From Drechslerella dactyloides (taxonomy: Eukaryota; Ascomycota; Orbiliomycetes; Orbiliales; Orbiliaceae), in contig JAGTWJ010000001.1 in NCBI GenBank assembly GCA_020064725.1, positions 6,076,001 through 6,140,000 on the forward strand: DNA of 64,000 bases, given 5' to 3'. Made by a program: the position numbers and the translations under genes. Below the pieces are notes generated by a model that saw only the letters and a list, made by a program, of their open reading frames with translations, ran no database searches and was not told where the DNA came from. Below are positions 46,721 through 59,943 of this stretch, in pieces (the stretch's first letter is position 1; the number at the start of each line of letters is the position of its first letter).

Positions 46721-49700
46721 CCACGTCGCTTTTACTTGATCATTATTCTTGGGGTTTGGATTATATTCTTGCTCCGCAGGTGGCTTCTCTTTCAATTGAT
46801 CGAATTCTGCGAGCTAGTATTATTCTTTTTGTACAGAGCCTACTTGCACCTTTTTTTTTATATTGTTATTATTTCGTGATTCTTTCTACTCGATTTTTTC
46901 CCTTGACGGTATAATTCAGACTTGCGAGAGTTAAGTTGAACTTGATTGACCGAGTATATGAAAAGTACGTTTTTAAAGTTTCTTGTTACAATTGACGACG
47001 GCTCAAGTTATGCATGCACGCCTGTGGCTGGACTATGCTAGGCATGCGATTTGCGATTTGGTGATCTGATCTTATAGCTTATCCGCGGCTACTTCCATGC
47101 ATGGTGATTTGATCCATCTGTACACATACGCATCGATTGATCCACGTTAGCTTTTCGTGTAGGCAATATGCACATGGGGGTTATTGACGCTATATTCTGC
47201 AATTGCGGGGTTCTGTTATCGGAATATATTCTGAATTTATGGTCACAAGTCTTGAGGCCGATACCGGCGTGCCGGTCAGTGGTTTATGGTTGGTGAGCTG
47301 TCAGTCATGGGACGGTCGTCCTTCGGGGGAGCTCGGTTTATGTGCACGGTGCTCTCCAGAGCGTATACATCTAGCCAGTGCCGATTCATTCAATTTGCTT
47401 ACAAGTGTTAGCGGGAGCTTTTGGCGTGTGGATGTTGTTCCCCACGGGGATGTGATAAAACATGCAACAAACCCGTCCCGCATTATTACTTGTGGAGATT
47501 TCCGTACGTAAGAATGCTATTTTCTCAACGGGTACGTTGCTGGCGCGCTCAGATGACCATGGCCCACACTTTAGCTCTACTTGTAGACTAAGTAAGTGCT
47601 TAACCGGGAAGTCAAATGCCCGTTGTTGCAGTTTGGCGAAAACGCTAGCAAGGTGGCGGCTGTACGCTATCGACTTTTGGAACAGCTGGGTGATGCTGAT
47701 GTCGATTTACTAGTATTGGGGCCGATGTGCATGTATCGATCTGTCCGATAGCGCAGGATGCGGCCGAAAACACGGCTGGCGATAGTTGTGTGACTTGGCT
47801 GTTTTCGCCACCGTTTGGGCCTCTGCAATTGCTCTGAGATGACAATTATTAGCGGCATGGCAGGCTTCTGCCGGATATGTCGATATCTGCCTCTCGTGAC
47901 GTCGAATATATTCCTCGAGGCCCCATGTCAATTCTGCGAGGGCGACTGCTGCTGTATCGATAATGCAAGAAGTCTGGGCTGAGCACTGTCGAGGTGGATC
48001 CGCAAGTCTGAAAAGCGGGGCACGAAAAAGGTCAGTGCATCAACCGATCTAGCCAAAATCTAGATGCTCGCTTATATTTGCAGATTGATATTATGATACG
48101 AAATACTTTCGCCTCCAGAGCGTCCCTGCCCCGCATCCAGAGGAGGGCGTCTGATTTACGAGACAAGCAAGTTAGCTTCGATTCATGATTCCGTTTTTCG
48201 ATGCCAGATCAATTCTCTAACAATTGAGTAAGCAAGAAATTGGACGAGTATTTGCACACCTCGATGATTAGAATGCATAGGAATTAGACACAAGCGGGGC
48301 CTTGAGCATTGGATCTCCATATGATATTTTTCAAAAGTTTGGCTTCAGCTTTTTCCAGCTGGTTTCCTGACCGGGACCGCCTTTGGATGGTGAGGAACTC
48401 CCATTAGAGATTGCCGACGCACATGAGTGGATCTGTGCCAGTTCATCGAAGTGCCCGCTGCGCTTCGAGATCCCATGTCGAGAAATACGAAGGACGGCAC
48501 ATTGGCATGCATGTCGATTGGCAAGGCGTTTGCGCGCGACCGTTTGCGGCGCTAGCCCGCAATGGCCGACAAGACAGTTCAGCTCCGATGGTCTCGTTGA
48601 TCAAGCTATGAGAGATACTGCTTGTGCGCTGTTGCACAGAGGATTAGTTTGGCAGAACTAAGGGACGACTCCATCGGTCTTATAGTGGCGACGAGGCGCA
48701 TGGAATACGTACGGAAATAGGGAGTCTACTGCAGGATCGGACACCGCATTCTCCACGAGGCTTGGCCTGCAACCAAGACTCGGGCTGGTTCTTTGCTGGA
48801 ATTATATGCCGGCGGTGCCCAGTTGCAGAGCGTCACACGGTGAGCGGTGCCAAGTGGATTCCCATAACGAGGTAATCGAGTCTGACTCCCCAAGCGTCGG
48901 TATAATTTAGATAACGTCATTTCCTGTATCAGGACCATTAGTAACTAAAGTACCGCGCGCTGCCAGCGTTTTGCCCGGCGTTCCCGAGTCTCGGGATTTT
49001 GTTTGAAGATGCTGGTCAAACTTAAGCGAGGGCAGGGTTCCAAGTATATAGCTTGTGTCTTCCGTGGACTGATTGTTCGCTGTAGAAGCTTCTGCGTCTA
49101 CGGAGCTAGCCCATTACTAATAAACCAAATTACCAATTTTGTGGCTGATTCTGGTCGCAGTTACGGGTGCTTCGGAGAAATTAGCGAGATTTATCCGGAT
49201 TCTGCAAAGCTGCAGGTATATTCGTTGATTACTCGACCCAAAAAGGTTTACTGTTTGGATTATAGGGTAAAGTTTCCGGTTCGGTTTCTAAGCGGGCTCT
49301 TTCGCGATATTTCGTCATTGTTACTCGTACGCACCATGGCAGTGCAGTGCCCAATCGTGAGCATCTTGGTGAATCGCAGCCATTGCAAACAAATGATCCT
49401 CTTTCAAATCTATGGGCTCAAGTTTGTAGCAGCTCCGCGCTTTCCGGAATCGGGTCCTAGCAGCTAATCAGGTTTCCGTCAGCTGCCAAGGGAATGCAGC
49501 CGGGGATTCGGGAATTCTTTCACGTTGTTAGCCGTAACAATTGAGCAGATTTTGTTCTGTGCAAGAGCGATTTCCGGCTTGGAACATCAGGTCGAGCTCG
49601 GTCAGCCGCGTGGCCAGCGGTGAAATGCTAAGCGGTTCGACGAATTTAGCGTAATCGGATCAGCCCGCATCGCACAATGCAATGCAGCGCGGAATCCAAA

Positions 49701-50243
49701 ATATATATCGCGAGGCTCGAGAGGAGCGCCTTAGGTTTTCGGATCAATTGCCGGGTGTCTGGTGTACAGGACTCCGTCGGGAGCGAATCACCCTCCCAAT
49801 TCGTCGTGTGGTTGCATGGGTGTTTCCTGTTGTATCAACGTGGTTTTTAAATTTCTCGGCGCAAATGATTCATCATGGTGTTTGTCGGAATGAGAATGGC
49901 TTGCTGACCAATGCACTGACTCGCTTCTTGTGCCCAAGCGATAACGCTGTAAGGGTGTGCCCAATGACTAAGCCCGATTTCGTACGGGGAGCCTCTATTT
50001 TCAGGCGGCATGCTATAATCCCTGGGCCTGATTTGAGCATTGGGTCGAGCGCCCCACTATCCTAGTGTCCGCATTGTGAATTCGGACATTCGGTCTGTCC
50101 GGTTCCTTTGCCGTGTATTAGGTGATTAAGTAAGTTCCGTCTGCATGCAATGCAATGGCGTTAGCTAGAACTTTTCAACGGAACTACGATAACTCCCCCC
50201 TATGGCTACGGGATTGTCAATCGGTGGTGAAGGTTGTGGGATG

Positions 50244-50251
50244 TATATAAA
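50244..50251 (+). promoter_or_regulatory. TATA-like box of the ABC transporter gene
   Basis: TATATAAA lies about 235 bp before the ATG at 50481 and is followed about 25-45 bases later by a pyrimidine-rich tract (TTCTATTCCCCTTTCCCTTC) typical of transcription starts in fungi. Confidence 0.5.
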
Positions 50252-50480
50252 GCATTGGCCCAGCGCACTTCTCTATTCCCCTTTCCCTTCCTTCTTCGAT
50301 TTCGAATCGAAAAAGTACTTAGCAACATCCGAACAATTAATTCTGCTGTTGAACATTTGAGGCGTGGGGAACGTTCCCTTAGCTCTTGTGAGCCTCAATT
50401 TTTCCTTGCTTTCATCCGCTGCCAAGACTCGCGAAAATCACCAAAACGCAGGGACTTGTCAACACCTCAAATCCAACACG

Positions 50481-53400
50481 ATGACGGAAGGAGAGGAGAA
50501 AAACATGGAGCTGGAGACACCTGCCGACAACCAGGAGAACTATCGAGAAGGAAGATGGGGAGAAGACTCCGAGCAGTCATCTGTCAACATCGAGCGGGCT
50601 CAGGCCGAATTTGAAGAGTGAGATCTCTAGGAATCCTTTATATTCTGGGGAATCAATGTTGCTGATTTCGATTCCAGAGCCCGAAGAGAACTGAGCCACA
50701 TCGCTTCTACGACACCTGTTACGCCGCACCGCGACCACCTAACACTTAGCTTAACACGATCCAGGAAGCAAGTCCCTGACGAGGAGAAGGGACAACAGGA
50801 TGATGAGGGGACTCAAGTATCAGATAACGATCAAGGTATCGTCGATCTCGAGGACTATCTCAAGAGAACCAACCGCGAGATGGAAGAATCCGGGATCAAA
50901 CAAAAGAAAGTCGGCGTCTCCTTCCGTGAGCTCTCTGTGATCGGATTTGGTGGAGGCAAGATGTATGCGAGAACATACAAAGATGAGCTTATCGATCTTT
51001 TCGGAGGGTTTGCCGTCAAAACTGTGCTGGGTCTCCTACCGATTCACAAGCCGGAAGCCAAGCCAATCATCCAGGGCTTCAACGGCGTTGTCAAGCCGAA
51101 AGAGATGCTGCTCGTCCTCGGGAAACCCGGTTCTGGAAGTTCAACGTTCTTGCGTGCTTTGACCAATCAGCCTCGCCCGTTCACATCTATCAACGGCGAT
51201 GTGCACTACTCCGGGGTGCCTTTCGAGCTGGCGAAGGGACGCTATCGCGGCGAGATTCTATTCAATGACGAAGGTGAGATGAATTTGGTCATTTGCTGGC
51301 CGTTGATAGTCTGCGTTGGGTTAAACTGACACCTCAACGCCTCCCTGTAGACGACGTCCATCTGCCTACGCTCACCGTCGAGCAGACCCTACGGTTCGCT
51401 CTCAAGATGAAGACGCCAAAGACGCGGATACCTGGCCTTTCGAAGGATTCTTTCGTGGAAACTCTACTCGATTTGTTCCTGTCAATGTTCGGAATGAAGC
51501 ACACTCTCAAGACCAATGTTGGAAATGCCTGGGTCCGCGGTGTTTCTGGCGGAGAACGTAAGTCTTGGAACAACTTTCTCGAGGATATTCACAGGGTCTG
51601 ACAAGGGTGGCCGTCTCTAGGCAAGCGTGTCAGCATTATGGAAGCCATGGCGAGCAGGGCAACGATCAATGCGTATGACAATTCCACGCGAGGTCTCGAT
51701 TCGTCGACTGCGATCGATTATATCCGCTCGCTCCGCATTCTCACCACCCTGACGGAATCCACCACGATAGTTACACTCTACCAGGCGGGTGAATCGATCT
51801 ACAAGGAATTCGACAAGGTCTGTTTGATCGATTCCGGTCGAGAAATATACTTTGGTCCCGCCAGTGAGGCTCGCGCGTACTTTGAGGATCTGGGATATGA
51901 ACCTCAACCCCGTAGCACAACCGCCGATTTCCTTACATCCATCACAAACTCTACCGAACGGCTTGTAAGGAAGGACGTGGAGGGCCAAGTCCCGATTACG
52001 CCTCAGGAGCTGGAGGCTGCCTTCAGGAAATCCAAGTACTTTAAGCAAGCTCAGGCTGAACTGGATGAGTACGACAATGAACTGAAGGATGTGGAGCCTG
52101 CGAAGGAGTTTGCAAAGGCGGTCTCGAGCGAGAAGAACCGGGGAAGCGGGAAGAAAAGTCCATATGTCGTATCATTCTACAAGCAAGGTAAGCACTTACT
52201 ACCGTTCTACAGGGAGTAGAAAATTGCTAACAGCACTGTAGTGGCGAGTCTGACGGAGAGAGAGTTCTTCCTGAAAATGCAAGACCGTAGCACTCTACGC
52301 AACTACTTCGTCAACGTGTTGATAGTTTCGCTGGTTGTCGGAGCCCTGTTTTACGACATCCCTAAAGACTCCAGCGGTACATTCCTGACTGGCGGCGCAG
52401 CCTTCTTCGCAATCGTCATTATCGCGTGGCTACAGATGGGCGAAGGTATTCAGGCGCTCATGACGAGACAGATCGCGGCAAAGCAGGTTACTTTCGCCTT
52501 TTATCGCCCATCCGCCCTATTCTTCGCACAGATGCTTGCTGACATCCCTCTCATGACGACCGCGACTGTACTTTACAACATTATCGTATACTTTATGATC
52601 GGTTTCAAGAAAGATGCGGGGGCGTTCTTCATCCATCTCCTCTTCTCATGGATGAATGCATTCACCATCACGACATTCTATCGTGCGGCCGCTGCTTGGG
52701 CCTCGGATGTTAGCAACTACTTTCAGCATATCCTTGCTGGCCTCAACGTGTTCGTCTTCTTTGCTGGCTATATGCAAAGTAGATTGAAGATGAGAGGCTG
52801 GTATAGATGGATTTCCTGGTTAACCCCGGTTTCCTATGCCCTGGAAGCGGTCATTACGAACCAATACTCTGGAGGACCCCTCCCTTGCGCCCCAGACCAG
52901 ACGATTCCCGGTATCTCCGGTGCCTCTTCTGTTAACCAAGCGTGCAACGTTATCGGTGGTGTTCCTGGTGATCTTTCATTCGATCCGGCGGCATACGCTC
53001 AGCTTGTGTACGGTTTCAGCAGCGCGCATATCTGGAGGAACTTTGGCATCATGATTGCGTTTTGGATCTTCTTTGTCGTCATTGGCCTCGTCGGCGTCGA
53101 ACTTCGGGGGAAATTTGCCGCCAGCGGCGGTATGACCAAGATATTTGTCCGAAAGCACAAGCTTCCGTGGCAGAAAGACGACAAGTCGGTGCTTCCTACC
53201 TCACAAAAGTCCAACATGGAGTCCGGCCCACTTACGAGGGTTACAACAAAGACCCGCCCGTCTCTCTTCACGTTCAAGAACATCAACTACTCCATAAATG
53301 ACAAGCAGCTTCTTCACGACGTGGAAGGGATCGTCAAACCTGGTGTGCTTCTTGCTCTCATGGGCGCATCGGGTGCCGGCAAAACTACCCTGCTCGACAA

Positions 53401-55243
53401 TCTCTCTCAGCGGAAGCGCGTCGGTATCGTTAAAGGCGACTTGAGAATCGATGGAAGACCCTTGCAACCGGACTTTGGCCGTAACACTGGTTACGTCGAG
53501 CAGATGGACGTCCACGACGGCTCTGCTACTGTCCGCGAAGCTGTCACGTTCTCTGCAATTCTCAGGCAGCCTAAGTCTATACCGAAAGAGGAGAAGCTTG
53601 CTTTTGTTGCAAAGGTCCTCAACTTGCTCGGCCTGGACACGATTGAAGATGCTCTGGTCGCGGGATTGAACATCGAGGAAAAGAAGCGGGTTACCATCGC
53701 TGTGGAGCTGGCCGCCCGGCCTGATACGCTCTTGTTCCTTGATGAACCGACCAGTGGCCTCGACTCCAACGGCGCTCTCTCCATCGTCAGTTTCCTCCGC
53801 AAGCTCGCTCGCGAATCCGGCCTCTGCATTATTTGTACCATCCACCAGCCTTCCTCCGTCCTCTTCAATCACTTTGACGAGGTCTTGCTCCTCGCCGCCG
53901 AAGGCCGTACCGCCTACTTTGGAGAAATCGGGCACGATGGCACCACCGTTCTTGACTACTACGCCCGCAATGGCGCCAGACCCGCCGAGCAAGACGCAAA
54001 CCCAGCTGAATACATCCTCGAAACGGTCCGTCCCGGTGGCCCTATCAACTGGTCCGACGTCTGGCAAGCCTCTCCCGAACGCCGCGCCCTCGTCGCCACC
54101 ATCGACAGGACGAACGCCGAGCTCGCCGCCCTCCCGGCCCCGGAACACAGCGGGATCCCGACCACCTACGCCATGCCCTTCGTCTACCAAGCAATTGAGC
54201 TCACCAAGCGGACCTGGCGCAACTACTGGCGCAATTCGACGTACCAGTATTCCAAGGTCTACAGCAACCTCGCCCTGGGCCTCATGACCGGCATCATCTA
54301 TTTCGACGTCGGCAACACCATCCTCGACCTGCAGTCCCGCATCCTGTCAACCTTCATCGCCATCGTTGTCGCCGTGCCCGTGATGGCGGCCGTGCAGCCC
54401 AAGTTCCTCGAGCTGCGCATGTACTACGAGAGCCGCGAGCGCAACAGCAAAATCTACTCGGCGCCAGCGTGGCTCCTGGCCATGATCGTCTGCGAGATCC
54501 CGTACACTTTCATCGGCGTCATGTTTTTCTTCTTCCCCTACTATTACATGACCGGGTTCCCGACGGACTCCAAGACGGCCGCCTTCCAGTACATCGTCCT
54601 GACCATCTACCAGCTCTTCACGACGTACTCGGGTATCGCTATCGCCGCCATCTGCCCGAATATCGACGTCGTCTTTATCGTCAACCCGCTCTTCTTCTCG
54701 CTTACGTTTCTCTTCACGGGCGTCCTGGTCCCGTATCCGCAGCTGCAGGCGGTGTTCAGGCGCTTTCTGTTCTACGTCAACCCGGCCGCCTGGGCGGCGC
54801 GAAGCGCCACGGGGAACGTGGTGCACGGGATTCAAGTTGCGTGCAGCGCTGAGGAACTGGTTACGTTCCACCCGCCGAGCGGACAGACGTGCGCGCAGTT
54901 CGCGGGAGAGTGGCTCGCGGGGGTGACCGGGTATTTCGTCGATGCGAATGCGAGGGAGAATTGCCAGTACTGTACCTACAAGACTGGTGATGAGTACCTT
55001 TCCTTCCTCAACATCAAGTAAGTTCGAACCTATCCCTCCTTTACCGCTCCTTTCGAATTATTATTCGCAGGACCGATGCTGACGTTGTTGATTAATAGGT
55101 ACGACGACCGGTTCAACTACTTTGGGTATCTCTGGATCTTCGTCTTCACGAACATTGCCCTCGTCTTCATCGCGTACGCGGCCGTCCGCGACGTGCGCTG
55201 GAGTAAAGTGTGGGCCAAGTATTTCTCAAAGAAGCAGGAGTGA
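50481..55243 (+). CDS. PDR-type (ABCG) full-size ABC transporter
   Basis: Plasma-membrane efflux pump of the pleiotropic drug resistance family, layout (NBD-TMD)2. Exons: 50481-50617, 50678-51273, 51351-51557, 51621-52187, 52242-55017, 55099-55243, giving 1475 residues, the usual family size. NBD1 has a Walker A of the degenerate PDR form (LGKPGSGSSTFL, near 194, Ser where Lys is usual), signature VSGGERKRVSI, and an atypical Walker B (INAYDNSTRGLDSSTA), as expected for the asymmetric first site. NBD2 has a canonical Walker A (GASGAGKTTLL, near 877) and LLFLDEPTSGLDS (near 1000), with signature NIEEKKRVTIAVELA. Each half carries a hydrophobic block of about six segments, including FYRPSALFFAQMLADIP and PAWLLAMIVCEIPYTF. 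Drug or metabolite substrates cannot be told from sequence. Convergent with the hexosaminidase gene. Confidence 0.93.
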
Positions 55244-56058
55244 GCCAATTTCCAACAGCTCGACCTTGGCATCCTTCCTGAACTTGACTTCACAAGAAAC
55301 ACATCAATTTCCTAGAGAATATACAGGCAGACTCTACAACATTCAAATATTTGGAAGGAATTTATTGCTCTTTGATTAGCGGTCCTTCTATTGGGTTTTT
55401 AATTTTCGATTATTCCGAGTTCAGTTTTTTTTGGTTCGGTGCTGGTGGTGTTTTTGCGATAGAGCTTGCATGACGTTCATTCAGAATGTTAGGGGTGTAA
55501 GATAGATAGACAGACAGACGGGCAGATATTATACCGGCAAGATAGAAGGGCATGAGGTGTTAGTTGAGTCGTGGTGGTTTTTTCGTTCATTTTTATTTTT
55601 CAAACAGTTCGTGTTCATCGCAGAAGACACGAAGCGATAGTATTGAGTATTTAGTACCTATAATTTTAACGTGCGGATAACGTTTTTTTAATCCTGAATT
55701 TTATGGTGTATTGTTTGTATTTCTCCCTCGGTGCCTCGTATTGAAGCTGAAATATAAAAGTGATAGGGAATTTCCGGTCTGGTACCATTTAATAGGAGTA
55801 AGGAAAAATATATGATACACGAGAAAAGACAATCGATACCAGTAAACACCAGTAATTCACAGATCCCGCAATGCATGATGATGAAGTAGGTAGGTCACTT
55901 GGACCGAGACCTGATAAAAAACATAAAGAAAAGAGAGATGAGAAGAGAAATGCCCGCCCGCTAACACAACCGCCACAGAAATTCTTACCACCAACTCACC
56001 AATTCACTATCCATCCTTCCATATTTCTTCTAGTTCAACATTCATATATATCCTCAGT
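55244..56058. other. convergent 3' intergenic region
   Basis: About 815 bp between the ends of the transporter and the hexosaminidase genes. It is AT-rich with T runs, expected to hold both 3' UTRs. No gene or element is recognised. Confidence 0.4.
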
Positions 56059-57977
56059 CTAGTTCCACTGGCAGTCGCCAGGGTTCTGGAGGCACCAGCC
56101 CTGCGTGACAAGACTGGCGCGAACACCACGAGCCACCAACCGCTCGCGCATCTCGGCGATGCGGGGCGTGATCGAGACCTGCGTGCGGTTCTGCCCATTC
56201 GCCTCCTTATTCCCACTCCACAGCACCTCCGCAGCAGAGCTCGCACGCGGCCAGACGCGGGCATCGAGAACCTGTCCGTCGACCTGCTCGGACCACATGT
56301 GGACCTCACCGCCGATGACCAAGTGCGCTTTATCAGCCGGAATGCCCTCGAGCGGGTCGTACGAGTAGATTAGTCGCCAGTTCTTCTGCGGGTCGCAGTA
56401 GTCCTTGAACGGGTAGAACTGGGGGATTTCGCCGGGCTTGATGTCGACCCAGAGGCCGTAGCCGCAGTCGAGGTACCAGAGCTGGTAGTTGCCGACGATG
56501 ACGCGGTGGCCCTTGGCGACGATTTTCTGGACGGACTCGGTGGACAACCAGGCTTGGATGATGACCTTCGGGTCGAGTTTCAGGTTCCAGTCCAGGAGCA
56601 TCTCTTCCCAGACGACCGGGGTCAGGCCGGCGGACATGATCTTTTCGTGGAGAAAGCTGACGAAGCGCTGGAGTTTGGGCGTGATGACGGCGGTGGAGTT
56701 GGAGCCGACGGTGGGGTCTGCCGCGGCGGAATTGGCGTTGTATTCGTCGCCGCCGGAGTGGAAGTAGGTTGCGCCGGAGGATTTGAGGCGGGGGAGCAGA
56801 TCGCCGTAGAGGGAGGTCATGAACTCGTCGACAGGGCGGGAGTCGAGCATTAGCTGGCCGCAGGGTGGCTGTGCGCAGAAGCCAGTCCACGGCTGGCGGT
56901 TGAAGTTTGCGACTAGAAATTGCACTGTTAGCTTTCCTTTCCATAAAGATAGGGGAAGGGTTGTCTGGACGTACTGAGCTCGGGGCGGGAGTAGGCAATG
57001 GAGGCGGTGTGGCCTGGCGTGTCGATTTCCATGATAATCTTGATGCCCCGCATTTGTGCGTAGGCGTAAATGTCCGAGACGTCCTTGACGCTGTAGATCT
57101 GCGACTTGGTGTAGGCGCCCTTAGCGGCCAGGTCCGGCATCGAGGGGATCTCGAGCGGCCAAGACTGGGACTCGGTGATGTGGATGTGGAACCGGTTCAT
57201 CTTGTGCCAGGAGAGCACATCGATGGTGCGCTTGATGTCGTCGACAGTGTAGAAGGAGCGGGCGACGTCCAGGTTGAGGCCGCGGTGGTTGAACTTTGGC
57301 GCGTCCTTGATCGCGACGGGGAGGTAGGGAGTGTACACGCGGTTCGCTCCATCGGAGTAGAAGAGCTGAGTGAGCGAGGTGAGGCCGTGGAGGACGCCGA
57401 GGGAGGTTTTGCCGGTGATTTCGACGACAGCGTCCTTGGGGTCGGTATCCTGCTTAATGATCAGAGTGTAGGACTCGTCGATGACCTCGTCGGCAGAATT
57501 GTCAGGCTCCGGATCCGTTTGCTTGATGAGGATTGTCTTGATCTCGATGGCGTCGTTGCGGGTGAACTTTGGAGTAAAGTCGACGCCCTTCTTGTGAAAC
57601 ATCCAGGGGACAAAGTTGTCTTTGAAGAGCTGGCATTTGGCCCGCTCGACGGCAGAGTTGATACGGGTTTCAGCGATGCCCTGCTTTGAGGTTTGACGCC
57701 TGACTACGTAGCCCTCGTGGCGGGCAAGCTTATAGGTAGAAGAGCTCTGTTGGGATACATATTAGCTTGATACTTATAACTTAGGGAAAGTTCCATATTC
57801 AATTGGGAGATATGATCTTACGTTTGCAGCCTTGGCGTATTGAATATTGACCTTGACACGGCTGTTGATCCATGCGACTTTGTCTCCGAGAGACTGCTCC
57901 TTGGGGAGCGGCCAGACGCCTGCAGCGGCAGGGACGACGGCCGTGGCCGCGAGCAGCAAAGTTGTAATGAGCACCAT
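56059..57977 (-). CDS. nagA: secreted beta-N-acetylhexosaminidase (GH20)
   Basis: Cuts terminal GlcNAc/GalNAc from chitin oligosaccharides and glycans by substrate-assisted catalysis; used in chitin turnover outside the cell. Minus-strand exons: 57977-57822, 57746-56975, 56912-56059, giving 593 residues, normal for the family. The start ATG at 57977 is chosen because it opens a signal peptide (MVLITTLLLAATAVVPAAA). The frame is open upstream, but those residues do not look like a signal. Motifs in order: GVWPLPKEQSLG, the N-terminal GH20b-like domain, DAPKFNHRGLNLDVARSFY, WHKMNRFHIHITESQSWPLE, IIMEIDTPGHTASIAYSRPEL, the catalytic Asp-Glu pair in SGGDEYN (365-366), VVWEEMLLDW, QAWLS, and WPRASSAAEVLWS. 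The C-terminus reads CLQNPGDCQWN. All catalytic residues are present. Confidence 0.93.
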
Positions 57978-59598
57978 GATTTCAGAATTCACTGTTGATA
58001 TTGCCGCGTCAGTATAAGAGCTGATGAACGAATATGTATTTTTCCAGACGAAAGGGTCTGAAGGGAAGGAAGTGCAGTTACGTACAGATGCTCGAGGTTG
58101 GCAAAGTTTGCGAAAGAGCGGATAGAATCGAAATATTCGTCGCAGAGTTATAGCTCGAAGACGAGATATCACTGGGCGAAAGAGACCGAATGGAAGAAGC
58201 TAGCTTCTAAGAATGTAACCGTGGAGAGACCGAAAGAGTGTGGTTACACTGCAGGATGCAGATTATCCACGGACGAAGGAGTGCAGTCGGGATCGGAATG
58301 CTGTTGAGAAGGAATGTGTGGATGGAAGGGATTAAAAAACGAGAGAGAGGAAATAAAAGTTTGTGGGGACACGATTAAATAATTGAATCACCCTCACGAT
58401 CTGTGGCCGCAGGACGGTCAAATTGTCGCAAATGCGCAGAGACGTCGGCCACGAGGCAGAAAAGGAAAAAAAAAAAAAAAATTACCTCGCGCACGATAAT
58501 ATTGGCGAACAACCGGAGAAAAGCGAGAGAACGTGTCGTCGCGAGGCCGTTTTGTCGAAGCGGTCGACCGTTAAGGTTGTCGCTTGCCGGATCGGATCAG
58601 ATCACGTCGGGGCGGGGCAGGCCAGGCAGGCGGTCAGGCGGGCAGGGCTAGAGATGCAAAGACGGGCGTATGCAACCAGAGCTAGCGAGCGAGCCGGTGG
58701 TCCCTTGCGCGGTGCAACAGTCCAGGGCATGCAACCAAGATGCGATGGAGCATGGACTAGTCGACGGGACGCACGTTCGGGCGGGCGGTCATGGGTTATT
58801 ATAGTGTGTAGCTCGCAGGCTGCGGGAGGGGATATACATCATCAGATGGCCATGTTGATATAACGCTCTAGCTGGAAGAAGAAGCCGTCAATGTGCTGCC
58901 TGGCGGATCGAATTACAGGATTTATCAACCCCGACAGACAATGTTCAATGTCGCGCGGATGCTAAGCCCCGAGTGCTGGAAGGGGCAGGAATGACGGCGA
59001 GAGAGATTGCCGGACCTGGGGAATGGGAGTGTTTCGAGTCGTCCGCGAGATTCGAAATTCTCGCCGGCGGGGATGCACATGGCGATTTTGAATTGCGGAT
59101 GCGGTCCTGCATGCGCCCGCATGGGTGATCCATCCAGGCCGGGCGGCGGAACTTGCAGAAGGAAGGCGCCGAAGACGCAGGGTCCGAACGCCTGTCGAAC
59201 ACGGAAGCCACAGTCCACAGACCGATCGACCATTGCAGGATCTCGAAACTGACTTGGCCTCGTAGGCTGACTCAAGCGCAGGTGTCCTAAGCACCATTCG
59301 ATCGATCGAGTGAAGGTTGACTTGAAGCTGGCGGCGCACTGGGTTGCACAATGTTGGCGTGTGTGAGGAAAGTTCAAAGACATGCATGTAGTAGTGTACA
59401 GCTGCGCATGTGCGACGCTGACGACGTTGAGCTAAGGACAGCTTCCGGGATCCCTGGTCAAACGATAGATACTGGATAGAATACAGCCGGTGCCCCTTCC
59501 AGACGGAACTTCTCTCGGCGACATATTACATTACGCTATCTCCAAGCAGTCCTCAAAGGGACAGCGCTCTTGCGAGGGATGGACAGCCGACAATTTGC

Positions 59599-59886
59599 TC
59601 AAGCGAGCTGGAAATTAGACTTCGAGGGAACGCCAGGGGACTGTTCTGCGCAGCCTGGGCACTCCTCCACGGGCTGCGTCAAGCGAAACATCGCGGGGTA
59701 GTCTCCGAGTACGACCTTCTGGAGCGCGGCGATGCTGTTGTCGCAGAGCCCAAATGCACCCATCGCATCGGCCTGGACAGGACAGGGATCCAGCGGGCAG
59801 ATGTAACCATGCGGCATCTCGACGCGGGCCACGAGATCAGGCAGGTCTGCCAACTTATGAAACGATGCAAATGTCCAAACCGACAT
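59599..59886 (-). CDS. small open frame, unknown function
   Basis: A 95-residue frame with ATG start (MSVWTFASFHKLADLPDLVA). It is less biased in composition than the neighbouring shadow frames, with a cluster of Cys and Pro (YICPLDPCPVQADA; EECPGCAEQ). No signal peptide, membrane helix or known domain is seen. It lies alone between two divergently arranged genes. It may be a real small gene or chance; I cannot tell from sequence alone. Confidence 0.3.
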   Translation of the reverse strand: MSVWTFASFHKLADLPDLVARVEMPHGYICPLDPCPVQADAMGAFGLCDNSIAALQKVVLGDYPAMFRLTQPVEECPGCAEQSPGVPSKSNFQLA

Positions 59887-59943
59887 CTTGTGAAGTTTGA
59901 TGGAATATATTGCTATTCTGCGGAGAGGAGTGCATCGAAATCA

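Larger units (their letters stand above)
46311..50480. other. 4.2 kb non-coding region between adenylate cyclase and the ABC transporter
   Basis: The first 600 bp are very T-rich, as expected for a 3' UTR, and include an 11-bp inverted repeat (46669-46679 with 46710-46720). The rest has only unconvincing open frames; the longest, 49003-49467 (154 codons), has no recognisable motif. The right end should be the promoter and 5' leader of the transporter gene. Confidence 0.4.

Noticed and set aside
49003..49467. Plus-strand open frame of 154 codons upstream of the transporter
   Set aside because: No recognisable motif or splice context; probably chance in a long non-coding interval.
53201..54190. 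Long minus-strand frame of 329 codons antisense to the ABC transporter
   Set aside because: Shadow of the second nucleotide-binding domain, whose motifs are clear on the plus strand.
56907..57689. Plus-strand frame of 260 codons over the hexosaminidase gene
   Set aside because: Antisense shadow; the minus strand encodes a complete GH20 enzyme here.
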